Assembly: GCF_023700755.1 (NCBI RefSeq)
Contig: NZ_JAMKOJ010000007.1
Span: forward strand, 62,001-126,000
DNA length: 64,000 nt
Direction of reading: 5' to 3'
Source: Allorhizobium sonneratiae
GTDB taxonomy: Bacteria; Pseudomonadota; Alphaproteobacteria; Rhizobiales; Rhizobiaceae
Below, in pieces: positions 1 to 7,562 of the stretch. Made by a program: the position numbers and the translations under genes. A model generated the notes under the pieces. It did no database searches. It had not been told where the DNA came from and saw only the letters and a program-made list of their open reading frames with translations. Within the stretch, counting starts at the first letter, position 1; each line of letters starts with the position of its first letter.

Positions 1-1157
1 TCAAGACGGCGGCCCCGCATCTTGAGATCACGGTGATCGAAGCTTCGCCGGAGAATGCATGGCAAAAGGATCCGCGCGCCTCCGCCATCATTGCCGCGGC
101 CACGCGGATGCTTGATGTTTTCGGTGTCTGGAACGAGATCGAAACGCAGTCGCAGCCGATCCACAAGATGATCGTCACCGATTCGCGCGCAGCCGATCCG
201 GTGCGTCCGGTTTTTCTCACCTTTGACGGGGCTGTCGAGGAAGGCAGGCCCTTTGCCTACATGGTGCCGAATGTCGCCATGGTCGGGGCGCTTCTGCGTG
301 CCGCCAGAGAGGCGGGCATCGTCATCCGCAACGGGGTGAAGGCCGAAGCGCTTGCCGATCGCGGCGCGTCAGCCGAGGTGACGCTGAATGACGGCACGGT
401 TCTTTCGGCGCGGCTTGTCGTTGCCTGTGACGGGGTGCGCTCGCATATGCGGGATCTGGCAGGGATCAAGACTGTGACCTGGTCCTATGGACAATCTGGG
501 ATCGTTGCGACCGTCGAGCATGAAAGGCCGCATCAGGGCGTGGCGGAAGAGCATTTCCTGCCGGCCGGCCCCTTTGCCATTCTGCCGTTGACGGGCAACC
601 GCTCGTCGCTGGTCTGGACAGAGCGTAGCGCCGATGCAGACCGCCTTGTTGCCTCCGACGATCTGGTGTTTGAAACGGAACTGGAACGGCGTTTCGGCCA
701 TAAGCTCGGCGCGATCCGCAGTGTTGGCGATCGGCGCGCCTTCCCGCTGGGGCTGACCCTGTCACGCGCCTTCGTCAAGCAAAGGCTGGCACTGGCGGGT
801 GACGCAGCCCATGGCATTCATCCGATTTCGGGCCAGGGCCTCAATCTTGGCTTCAAGGATGTTGCGGCGCTGGCCGAAACCGTGGTCGATGCCGACCGGC
901 TTGGTCTCGATATCGGCGACCTGACGGTACTGGAACGCTATCAGACCTGGCGGCGCTTCGATACCTTCCGTATGGGGGTAACGACTGATGTGCTCAATCG
1001 GCTGTTTTCCAACGATATCACCCCGTTGCGCATTGCCCGCGATTTCGGTCTGGGGCTGGTGGATCGTCTGCCGAAGCTGAAGAGCTATTTCATTACGGAA
1101 GCGGCAGGAACGGCGATCAAGGATGGGCCGAAGCTTCTCGCCGGTCATGCTTTGTAA
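1..1157 (+). CDS. UbiH/VisC-family FAD-dependent monooxygenase (5' end outside window)
   Basis: The reading frame is open from base 3 to the stop at 1155-1157, giving 384 visible residues. The family is about 400 residues long, so only the N-terminal GxGxxG FAD-binding turn is probably lost. Two later FAD motifs are visible: a DG motif (CDGVRS, near residue 142) and the GDAAH...PxxGQGLN motif near residue 266, typical of aromatic-ring flavin hydroxylases of the UbiH/UbiF/Coq6 group. Members usually hydroxylate a ubiquinone precursor on the inner membrane. The GTG at base 33 is internal to the domain, so it is not the real start. The exact substrate position cannot be told from the sequence. 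Confidence 0.85.
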   Translation, partial: KTAAPHLEITVIEASPENAWQKDPRASAIIAAATRMLDVFGVWNEIETQSQPIHKMIVTDSRAADPVRPVFLTFDGAVEEGRPFAYMVPNVAMVGALLRAAREAGIVIRNGVKAEALADRGASAEVTLNDGTVLSARLVVACDGVRSHMRDLAGIKTVTWSYGQSGIVATVEHERPHQGVAEEHFLPAGPFAILPLTGNRSSLVWTERSADADRLVASDDLVFETELERRFGHKLGAIRSVGDRRAFPLGLTLSRAFVKQRLALAGDAAHGIHPISGQGLNLGFKDVAALAETVVDADRLGLDIGDLTVLERYQTWRRFDTFRMGVTTDVLNRLFSNDITPLRIARDFGLGLVDRLPKLKSYFITEAAGTAIKDGPKLLAGHAL

Positions 1158-1180
1158 CTTCAATGGTTACCGGTTGACGC

Positions 1181-1222
1181 TCTGCAACATCCTGTATTGG
1201 ATAAAATACAGGATGTTGCAGA
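1181..1222. terminator. Perfect 18-bp hairpin between convergent genes
   Basis: An 18-nt arm (1181-1198) is exactly complementary to 1205-1222 across a 6-nt loop. It sits between the stop of the flavin monooxygenase and the stop of the convergent Trm112 gene. It has no long T-run on either strand and is not GC-rich, so it is a bidirectional terminator candidate or a palindromic repeat, not a textbook intrinsic terminator. Confidence 0.5.
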
Positions 1223-1225
1223 TGT

Positions 1226-1414
1226 TCAATCCTCGATCTTGCGGGCTTCAGAGACCAGCATGATCGGTATGCCGTCGCGGATCGGATAGGCGAGCTTTGC
1301 CTTTTCCGAGACGAGTTCGTTGCGGTCACGATCCAGCGTCAGGCGGCCATAGGTGAGGGGGCAAACGAGAAGCTCCAGCATCTTGGGGTCTGCCCCATGC
1401 ATACGATGATCCAT
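1226..1414 (-). CDS. Trm112 family protein (YcaR/UPF0434 type)
   Basis: This 62-residue protein has the small Trm112-like fold signature: LLELLVCP near residue 13, then [18 protein letters not shown] and an acidic C-terminus. Eukaryotic Trm112 activates methyltransferases, while bacterial members are mostly uncharacterised. Only one cysteine (in VCPL) is present, so a full zinc site is unlikely. The ATG at 1414 lies 10 nt after the stop of the LON-domain gene and is preceded by AAAGGGG, so the two are probably co-transcribed. This LON/Trm112 pairing is, from memory, common in Rhizobiales. Confidence 0.85.
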   Translation of the reverse strand: MDHRMHGADPKMLELLVCPLTYGRLTLDRDRNELVSEKAKLAYPIRDGIPIMLVSEARKIED

Positions 1415-1424
1415 GGTATCCCCT

Positions 1425-2099
1425 TTACTGCAGGGTCCGGTCGGACTCGCCCGATCCGCGCGCCAGATAGATTTCCGTAATGGCTATCAGGGTTTCAGCA
1501 CGGCTTTTGAGATCCGGGGCTTCCAGAAGCGCTTGTTTTTCCGCTGGTCCGAAGGGGGACATCATCGAGAGCGAATTCACCAAAGTCAGGTTGCTGGCCC
1601 GCTGAACACTGTCCCAGTCGGCTTCCAGCGTGTTGGCTTCGAGATAGGCGCGAAAGGTTGCCAGAAGACGGCTGCGATCGACGCTCTCTTCTTCCTGGGC
1701 GGCGCTCAGGTCGGTAACAAAGGGCGATATCCTGATCTGCCGGAAAGGATGATGCGAGCGCACCTCGCTGATCACCCTGTACCGGCAAAGACCACTGAGC
1801 GAGACGATATAGCGTCCGTCCCCGGTTTCGGCAAAGGAGGTAATCCGGCCAAGGCAGCCAACCGGGGCAAGGGCCGCCTGACCGCCATCGGTTGGCGAAG
1901 GCTCTGTCAGAGAGGGTTGAACCATGCCAATCAGCCGGTTGCCACGCAGGGCGAAATCAAACAGTTCAAGATAGCGCGGCTCGAAAATGTTCAGCGGCAA
2001 TTGTCCTGCCGGAAGCAGCAAAGCACCCGTCAGGGGAAAAACCGGCACGGTTTCGGGCAGATCCTCTGCTGTCAGATAACGGGCATTGCCGACTTGCAT
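1425..2099 (-). CDS. LON N-terminal substrate-binding domain protein
   Basis: The product is a stand-alone LON substrate-binding (PUA-like) domain protein of 224 residues, lacking the AAA and protease domains of Lon. The N-terminus has the hallmark [19 protein letters not shown] and then IFEPRYLEL. An in-frame ATG exists at 2111, but GGAGG lies 5 nt before the ATG at 2099 (MQVGNARY...), so the shorter start is preferred. Its partner or substrate is unknown. It leads a two-gene unit with the Trm112 gene, and a 58-bp tandem repeat lies immediately upstream. Confidence 0.85.
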   Translation of the reverse strand: MQVGNARYLTAEDLPETVPVFPLTGALLLPAGQLPLNIFEPRYLELFDFALRGNRLIGMVQPSLTEPSPTDGGQAALAPVGCLGRITSFAETGDGRYIVSLSGLCRYRVISEVRSHHPFRQIRISPFVTDLSAAQEEESVDRSRLLATFRAYLEANTLEADWDSVQRASNLTLVNSLSMMSPFGPAEKQALLEAPDLKSRAETLIAITEIYLARGSGESDRTLQ

Positions 2100-2116
2100 C
2101 TTATCCTCCACATAGT

Positions 2117-2264
2117 TTGTCCGGAAAAGTGGGAACCGGTTTTCCGATCAGACAAACGATCTTCTCTTCATCTCTTGTCCGGAAAAGTGGGAACCGGTTT
2201 TCCGATCAGACAAACGATCTTCTCTTCATTTCTTGTCCGGAAAAGTGGGAACCGGTTTTCCGAC
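2117..2264. repeat. 58-bp tandem repeat, three copies of a palindromic motif
   Basis: The string TTGTCCGGAAAAGTGGG starts at 2117, 2175 and 2233, a constant 58-bp period. Each unit carries an imperfect palindrome (GGAAAAGTGGGAACCGGTTTTCC) followed by a spacer containing ACAAACGATCTTCTCTTCAT. The third unit diverges after the palindrome. The array lies between the LON gene start and the thioredoxin gene end. The core resembles, in reverse complement, the single element near 57709 and a widespread rhizobial intergenic repeat (from memory). Confidence 0.85.
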
Positions 2265-2472
2265 CCGCCACACGCTACCCACTCTATCTGCCTGACGGCA
2301 AAAACAGGAAACGCTTCCGACCGCGCACATGATTGTCATCTCCTGTGATCGTCTGGAAACCCGGGCCTTTCAGAGAAAACCTCTGCCGGACCGGTTCAGG
2401 CACTCGCTCTGCGGTCATGCCGTTTTACACGGCCGCGATGGCGGTTTGCCCCCTTGCCATCCTGATCGCGGT

Positions 2473-3444
2473 TCAGGAAAACAGCATGGCGGAAAGTCTG
2501 CGGCGTGCCTGTATCGTTGCCGGATCGGTGGGGCCCCAGACTTCAAAAAACTGCAGAAGCTGCCGGCGCGCACCGTCATCGTCATAGGCGCGGTCCTTTT
2601 TCATGATCGTCAGAAGATGCTCGGCTGCTTCCTGTCGCTTGCCCTCGACATTGCGGATCTTGGCAAGCTTCATCCGTGCATCATGGTCGTCCGGCGACAG
2701 CGTCAGCTGATGTTCAAGCGCCACCGGGTCTCCCAGTTTGCGCGCTTCTTCGATCTGGTCGAGCTTTTTCGTCACTGCCTGAATGTCGGCGGCCTTGGCC
2801 AGCGTCTCGGAGAGGCCGGACAGCACCTCGCGTGCCCGGGCAAGATGGTTGAGACCGATCAGGCATTCGACAATGCCGCAGACAGCCTTCGAATTGTCCG
2901 GATCGGCCTGATTGATGGCGGCATAAAGCTGGGCTGCCCCTTCATAGTCGCCCTGATCGAGGAGGCCTGCGGCCTCTTCCAGCACCATCTCGATTTCTTC
3001 GGCCTGATCGGCGCCGCCTTCCGGGCCGCCCAGACGATCGATGAACTGTTGTACCTGACTTTCCGGCAGGGCGCCCATGAAGCCGTCGGCAGGGCGACCG
3101 TTAACAAAGGCAATGACGGCGGGAATGGACTGAATGCCGAGCTGACCGGCAATGGAGGGATGGTCGTCGATATTCATCTTGACCAGCTTCACCCGTCCTT
3201 TGGCGCCATTCACAACCTTTTCAAGAACCGGGGTCAGTTGTCGGCAGGGCCCGCACCATGGCGCCCAGAAATCCACGAGCACCGGCTGTCTGCGCGATTC
3301 GTCCAGCACATCCTTGGTGAATGTCTGGGTGGTCGTATCCTTGATCAGACCACCGGCGGCCTGGGGTGGGGTGTCTGCGCCAAACTTGACCTGTCCGGTC
3401 ATCTGCCCCGCAAAGCCACCATAAGGATTGCCTGTATTGCTCAT
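2473..3444 (-). CDS. Thioredoxin-fold co-chaperone, YbbN/CnoX type
   Basis: This 323-residue protein joins an N-terminal thioredoxin domain (residues about 35-140, active site WCGPC with C64 and C67, followed by a cis-Pro loop SIPAV) to a C-terminal TPR-like helical region (about 150-320). That is the architecture of YbbN/CnoX, which holds oxidation-damaged proteins for GroEL or DnaK. Unlike the E. coli protein (SxxC), both active-site cysteines are present, so redox activity is likely. The ATG at 3444 follows GAGACGGCAA. The downstream neighbour is the LON gene after the 58-bp repeat. Confidence 0.9.
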   Translation of the reverse strand: MSNTGNPYGGFAGQMTGQVKFGADTPPQAAGGLIKDTTTQTFTKDVLDESRRQPVLVDFWAPWCGPCRQLTPVLEKVVNGAKGRVKLVKMNIDDHPSIAGQLGIQSIPAVIAFVNGRPADGFMGALPESQVQQFIDRLGGPEGGADQAEEIEMVLEEAAGLLDQGDYEGAAQLYAAINQADPDNSKAVCGIVECLIGLNHLARAREVLSGLSETLAKAADIQAVTKKLDQIEEARKLGDPVALEHQLTLSPDDHDARMKLAKIRNVEGKRQEAAEHLLTIMKKDRAYDDDGARRQLLQFFEVWGPTDPATIQARRRLSAMLFS

Positions 3445-3724
3445 TGCCGTCTCCCGACCCTGTTTTGTTGATGTCCATCCGGTTCTGAGCGAACGGCACG
3501 GACATCATGAATCCTGTGTTTCGTCTGTCTTCCGGCGAAAGTGAAAGCCTCGTTTCACTCCGGTCGGATTATGCTCTTCAATCCGGCCCGGCCCAGGCCC
3601 GGTTCGAGCAGACATTGGACGATGTGTTGGCTCTTGTCAGCGCATTCTGCGCAAGGATGATCTTCGAACCGGATGGAAACAGTCTCGCGCATACTGCACC
3701 ATTCCTGATGGTATAAATCGTATG

Positions 3725-4234
3725 TCAGGACGTTACTTTCAAGACAAGCGGGTGATGTCCCGTCGCCTCAAGAAAATGCATGAGATCCTGGCTGCGGATC
3801 GAGGTCGTGGCATCGTTGGACAGGGGGTGGCAGTTGATGATCTCATGGGTCATCAACTCGCTGTCGAGCACGATGGTAACGGCCTTGTCCACATCGTTGA
3901 TCGCGCCAAAGGCGGTGACAGACCCCGGCACGACGCCCAGAAATTCCATAAGCTGTTCAGGTTTGCCAAAAGAGAATTTGCTGGCTGCCCCAACCACCTG
4001 ATGAACCGTTTTCAGATCGACTGTGGCGGTTTCCTCCACGACCAGAAGAAAATAGCGGTCTTTGCGGTCCTTGACGAACAGGTTTTTTGTGTGGGCGCCG
4101 GCAATTTCATCCCGCAGTGCCACCGCCTCCGCCACGGTAAAAACCGGTGCGTGGGTTTTCGTGGTGTGGAGAATGCCAAGGTTGTCGAGAAAGGCAAAAA
4201 GCTGGTCACGGGTCTTCGGGGTGTTGCTTGTCAT
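3725..4234 (-). CDS. Prolyl-tRNA deacylase, ProX/PrdX (YbaK/EbsC fold)
   Basis: The product is a 169-residue protein of the YbaK/aminoacyl-tRNA deacylase family. Family marks include the THAPVFTVAEA stretch near the N-terminus, the TKNLFVKDRKDRYFL segment containing the conserved Lys, and the GSVTAFGAIND region. ProX proteins hydrolyse mischarged Ala-tRNA(Pro) in trans. The ATG at 4234 is chosen over the longer frame (4270) because an AGGA lies 8 nt upstream and homologues begin close to it. It is monocistronic, convergent with nothing, and upstream of the tRNA-Gly gene. Confidence 0.85.
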   Translation of the reverse strand: MTSNTPKTRDQLFAFLDNLGILHTTKTHAPVFTVAEAVALRDEIAGAHTKNLFVKDRKDRYFLLVVEETATVDLKTVHQVVGAASKFSFGKPEQLMEFLGVVPGSVTAFGAINDVDKAVTIVLDSELMTHEIINCHPLSNDATTSIRSQDLMHFLEATGHHPLVLKVTS

Positions 4235-4515
4235 GCTGGTCCTGCCTGGAACATGTCGCGATGATCGCATTCACGGCGACAGGTTTTCAATGTCGGCTGT
4301 CAGTCATAAGGGTTGGTGGCCCGCAAGGCAATCAGCCTGTGTCAGGATTGGAAATTTTCCAGTTTTCGCAATGACTTCACAAGGAGTTGGAAAAAATCTC
4401 CGACAAACTGTCATTTCCCTGTTGCATTCGCAAATCAGTTGGGTCATATAGCCCCCGTCGCCGCAAACAAGCGACCTTCGGTTCAGCGAACTACCCCGAA
4501 CCGATGATCTAGTGA

Positions 4516-4590
4516 GCGGGTGTAGCTCAGGGGTAGAGCACAACCTTGCCAAGGTTGGGGTCGAGGGTTCGAATCCCTTCGCCCGCTCCA
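4516..4590 (+). tRNA. tRNA-Gly (GCC anticodon)
   Basis: The cloverleaf is complete. The acceptor arm 4516-4522 pairs with 4580-4586. The anticodon stem 4541-4545/4553-4557 encloses loop TTGCCAA with GCC at 4548-4550. A T-loop GGTTCGAATCC is present, the discriminator is T4587, and CCA is encoded (4588-4590). Confidence 0.97.
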
Positions 4591-4591
4591 G

Positions 4592-4613
4592 ATCCTCCTT
4601 AAACTTGGAGGAT
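4592..4613 (+). terminator. Hairpin after tRNA-Gly
   Basis: ATCCTCC (4592-4598) is complementary to GGAGGAT (4607-4613) and is followed by an AT-rich stretch ATTTATAA. The position directly after the tRNA CCA end suggests a 3'-end or terminator hairpin. Confidence 0.5.
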
Positions 4614-4706
4614 ATTTATAAGGCATCTCCTTATTTTCTTGTCAGTATCGTTGAATAGATGTATTTCGCGATAAGCTCTCGCGGATTCACAAGGGTCTTT
4701 TCATTG

Positions 4707-5729
4707 ATGCGTTTGCTGACGATTGTGTTGCCCAGCCGGCGCAGCCTGCCCGAATGCCGATTTTCGATTGAAACGACGCTGGTCTATGCCGAAAAAACGG
4801 ATGCTCAGATCATTGTCGCGGATAATTCCGCCGATCCGCTGAAGGCTGACTGGCTCCAGAGTCTGGGCCCCCGGCTTCGGCGAATTGACACGGTTGGTTG
4901 CGATGCGATGGCCAATCTCGTCATGGCGCTGGAACAGGTGGAGACGCCGTTTCTGATGCCGATGGCCGATGACGATGCGGTCTTTTTGCTGGATGACATT
5001 GTCCCGCTCGATCTGGCCGAACTTGCCGCCGATGTGGTTGCCGTGCGACCGCAGACGCTGACGTGGCAGGACGCGACCGGTATCAGACATATCACTTGTG
5101 CTTCAATCGATGGGCAGGGGCCGCATGAGCGGTTCCGCCAATACAGCCATACCAATGGCGGCAACAATGCACTCTATTATAGCATTTATCGCAGTGCGGT
5201 GTTTGCCGCTATCGTCAAGCGGTTCGAGCGGCACCATCCGACCCGCGGTGCCTATGGCGACTGGAGCATGATATTTGCCCTTTTGGCCTGCGGCAAGGTG
5301 CTGGCCGATCCGGCACGGGTCTATCTCTATGATTTCGAGCAGTGGAGCGATCCTGTCAGGCAGGACGGTGCTGTTAAGCGGCTGATGCAGCAGGCGGGCT
5401 TGCCGGAAAATGCGGTAGATTATCTGTTCCTGTTGCAAGGTCTGGATTTGCATGGTCTGCTCGCCTGGGATGGTCTGCCGCTTTCGGCTGCGGTCCGACA
5501 GGAAGCATTGCTCGCCAATGCCCAGGAAATGTATTTCTATCACTTCCGTGAATATCTGGCATCGCAACCTGAGCGGTTTCCTGAGGCCGTTCATCGGGCC
5601 ATGGCGGATTTCGACAAGCATGATCAGCCGGAGCAGGCCGTACTGGCCTGTCTGCCGCTGATCGAAGCGCTGAAACCCGGGTTGGGTGAGGCATATCGCC
5701 GGTATTGCAACCTTCCGGCTCAGGCATAA
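4707..5729 (+). CDS. Glycosyltransferase-like protein (GT-A-like N-terminus)
   Basis: The start is the ATG at 4707 (MRLLTIVLPSRR...), giving 340 residues; an upstream ATG at 4659 adds 16 residues but has no ribosome-binding site. The N-terminus resembles a GT-A nucleotide-sugar binding fold: a beta strand LTIVLPSRR, IIVADNSADP, and a DDD at residues 88-90 (MADDDAVFL) in the place of the DxD metal motif. The central region has NGGNNALYYSIYR and YGDWSMIF. The sugar and acceptor are unknown, and there is no glycan cluster beside it. The gene lies 117 bp after a tRNA-Gly and overlaps the 3' end of copD by 10 bp. Confidence 0.7.
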   Translation: MRLLTIVLPSRRSLPECRFSIETTLVYAEKTDAQIIVADNSADPLKADWLQSLGPRLRRIDTVGCDAMANLVMALEQVETPFLMPMADDDAVFLLDDIVPLDLAELAADVVAVRPQTLTWQDATGIRHITCASIDGQGPHERFRQYSHTNGGNNALYYSIYRSAVFAAIVKRFERHHPTRGAYGDWSMIFALLACGKVLADPARVYLYDFEQWSDPVRQDGAVKRLMQQAGLPENAVDYLFLLQGLDLHGLLAWDGLPLSAAVRQEALLANAQEMYFYHFREYLASQPERFPEAVHRAMADFDKHDQPEQAVLACLPLIEALKPGLGEAYRRYCNLPAQA

Positions 5730-6616
5730 GGCGTTGGATCCATGATGCCGAAAGCCGCCACAAGAGCGATGGCGCCAAGCCCCAGCGCGATGGCCGCCAG
5801 CGTGGCCGAACGAATGGTGTGAAGCGCCTTGTCCGGGCTGGTTTTCAGCCGGGGAACGAAGCGATAGCGATTGAGGATGGCAAGGCCGGTCATGACCAGT
5901 GCCAGCAGGATTTTCACCGCTAGAAGCCGCTGATAGGGAACGTCCAGCCGCAGCCAGAGTGTGCCGACAATCAGCCAGCTGTTCAACGTTCCGGTGATCA
6001 GGGTCACGGCCACGGCGACATGACCCAGTGTCGAGAAGCGGATCAACCCCTCCATGCTCTCATCCCGGTCACGGGGAGAAGACGCCAGCTTTTCCAGCAG
6101 CACCACCACAGGCGGCAGAAAGCCGAGCCAGGCGCTGGCGGCCAGAATATGCAAAACCATGCTGGCCGACAGAAGCGTGCCGAGAAGCCCGTCATGCATG
6201 GCGGCGTGACCGCTGATGGCCATGCTGGCCAGCAGCAATGCCGCCAACAGGCTGACACTCTGAGGTCTGCGGGCTTTGGAAAGACCATAGGTCACCAGCA
6301 GAGCCAGAGTCAGCGCCATCTGTATGCCCAGTTGCAGGCCTGTGCGGGTGTCGAGGAGAATGTCGCGGATCAGGGAAACATGGCCGAGATCGCTCCAGCC
6401 ATTGCCGATCAGGGCAATGGTGGCGGCCCATTTTCCGGCAAGACCCAGAATGAGCGCGGTGATCGCCAGATCGTAAAGGGGAGCAAGCCGCCTTTCCAGC
6501 CGGGCGCTGAGCGGGTCGGTCAGCACGATCCACAGGAAGACATGGCCCCCCCATAACAGGAGGGCCGCGCTGTCAAACGCAAAGCGGCTGACGATGAGGA
6601 TTTGTTCCGGGCTCAC
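5720..6616 (-). CDS. copD: Copper resistance protein CopD (YcnJ-type membrane domain)
   Basis: This 298-residue polytopic membrane protein has about eight hydrophobic segments beginning at residue 8 and the CopD-domain pattern (WGGHVFLWIVL, SAWLGFLPP, ATLITGTLNSW). CopD works with periplasmic CopC in copper uptake or handling across the inner membrane. Its ATG at 6616 overlaps the copC stop by 4 nt, which indicates translational coupling. The 3' end overlaps the convergent glycosyltransferase gene by 10 bp. No CopA/CopB multicopper oxidase pair is nearby. Confidence 0.85.
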   Translation of the reverse strand: MSPEQILIVSRFAFDSAALLLWGGHVFLWIVLTDPLSARLERRLAPLYDLAITALILGLAGKWAATIALIGNGWSDLGHVSLIRDILLDTRTGLQLGIQMALTLALLVTYGLSKARRPQSVSLLAALLLASMAISGHAAMHDGLLGTLLSASMVLHILAASAWLGFLPPVVVLLEKLASSPRDRDESMEGLIRFSTLGHVAVAVTLITGTLNSWLIVGTLWLRLDVPYQRLLAVKILLALVMTGLAILNRYRFVPRLKTSPDKALHTIRSATLAAIALGLGAIALVAAFGIMDPTPYA

Positions 6617-6984
6617 GGCTTGACGGTGAAGCTGGTCATGCCGTGGGTCTTGTGGCCGTCCTCAGACAGGGCGTGCCAGTCAACCATGTAGGCGCCGGGT
6701 GCGAGCGTGCCCTCGAGCGGCACGGTCAGGGTTTTCTTGTCCTGGCTCAGGCTTTCCGTTCCGGTTTTGATTTTTTCATTCTTCGGACCCGTCAATTCAA
6801 TGCCGGAGAATTTCAGGTTCAGCTCTTCGGTGAAGTTCAGGACCAGCTGTTTCGGTGCGGTCGCCACGGTGGCCTTGTCGGCCGGGACGATGGTTTTCAG
6901 ATGCGCATGGGCAAAGGCCTGGGCCGTCAAGGCAAGGGTGGCGGCAAAGGCAAGGGCGCCAAGGCGAGCAAATGGAGTTTTCAT
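6613..6984 (-). CDS. copC: Periplasmic copper-binding protein CopC (YobA type)
   Basis: The 123-residue product has a signal peptide (residues 1-25, cut after AFA) that would leave His26 at the mature N-terminus (HAHLK), as needed for the Cu(II) brace of CopC. The second site is the C-terminal SEDGHKTHG segment, which supplies the conserved Asp and His. The Met-rich Cu(I) site of classical CopC is absent, so this looks like the Cu(II)-only subtype. The gene is coupled to copD. It follows a small His/Cys-rich protein gene by 39 bp in the same orientation. Confidence 0.9.
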   Translation of the reverse strand: MKTPFARLGALAFAATLALTAQAFAHAHLKTIVPADKATVATAPKQLVLNFTEELNLKFSGIELTGPKNEKIKTGTESLSQDKKTLTVPLEGTLAPGAYMVDWHALSEDGHKTHGMTSFTVKP

Positions 6985-7023
6985 GATGACGATCCTTCTG
7001 GATGCTGTTTGACAATGGGGTGT

Positions 7024-7419
7024 TCAGACAGTCATCAGGGTCGGTGGAGGGCGGGCCAGCGTCAGGAGGGCAAGCTCATGCACCAGAAGCAAAGGCTGCG
7101 CGCTCTCAGGAGCATCGATGAAAAACCAGTCCCGCACGGACATCGCCGTTGCGGGCGGGCTCGGCAGCAGGGTCGAAGCGTTGATGCGGCAGGCCGGACA
7201 GGGGCGATCCACCAGGTGGTGATGCTGTTTCTCTTGCGCTGTGCCCTCATTGTCCGTCACGCAAAGGCTTGGAAGAGAGCCGTCAGGCAGGCGATAGGCG
7301 GCAAGATCGGCAACATTGCCGGCATCGGCCACCATCGTCGGCATCACATGGGCAAAACCAATGGCGGCCAAAGCCAGCACGCAAAGCGCGTGCACAGCCA
7401 TCCGTCCCATTCGCTTCAT
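7024..7419 (-). CDS. DUF2946-like small exported protein, His/Cys-rich
   Basis: From the ATG at 7419 the product has 131 residues; an upstream ATG at 7449 adds ten. An N-terminal hydrophobic helix (residues about 8-29, MAVHALCVLALAAIGFAHV) is probably a signal or anchor. The exported part carries a cysteine in SLCVTD, a QHHHL run (66-68) and CPAC (74-77), followed by a Pro-rich segment. The layout resembles the DUF2946 family. Placement 39 bp upstream of copC on the same strand suggests a metal-related role, but no function is established. Confidence 0.65.
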   Translation of the reverse strand: MKRMGRMAVHALCVLALAAIGFAHVMPTMVADAGNVADLAAYRLPDGSLPSLCVTDNEGTAQEKQHHHLVDRPCPACRINASTLLPSPPATAMSVRDWFFIDAPESAQPLLLVHELALLTLARPPPTLMTV

Positions 7420-7562
7420 GCCGCCCATCTGTTTTCCCGCAACAAACATGGACTGGCTTAACAGGCGTCATGCCGCCATTCAATGCCAAGATCGGTTTTG
7501 ACCTGTGCCCTGTCGTCGCAGCCGTCTTTTATTTTGGGCCGGAACACGGCATGGTCTTCGGG

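Noticed and set aside
2117..2264. Tandem repeat as a CRISPR array
   Set aside because: Repeat units include nearly identical spacers, the period is 58 bp, and no cas gene is present.
3507..3716. Plus-strand 69-codon frame between thioredoxin and ProX genes
   Set aside because: No homology, poor ribosome-binding site, and it would be in the promoter region of the divergent thioredoxin gene.
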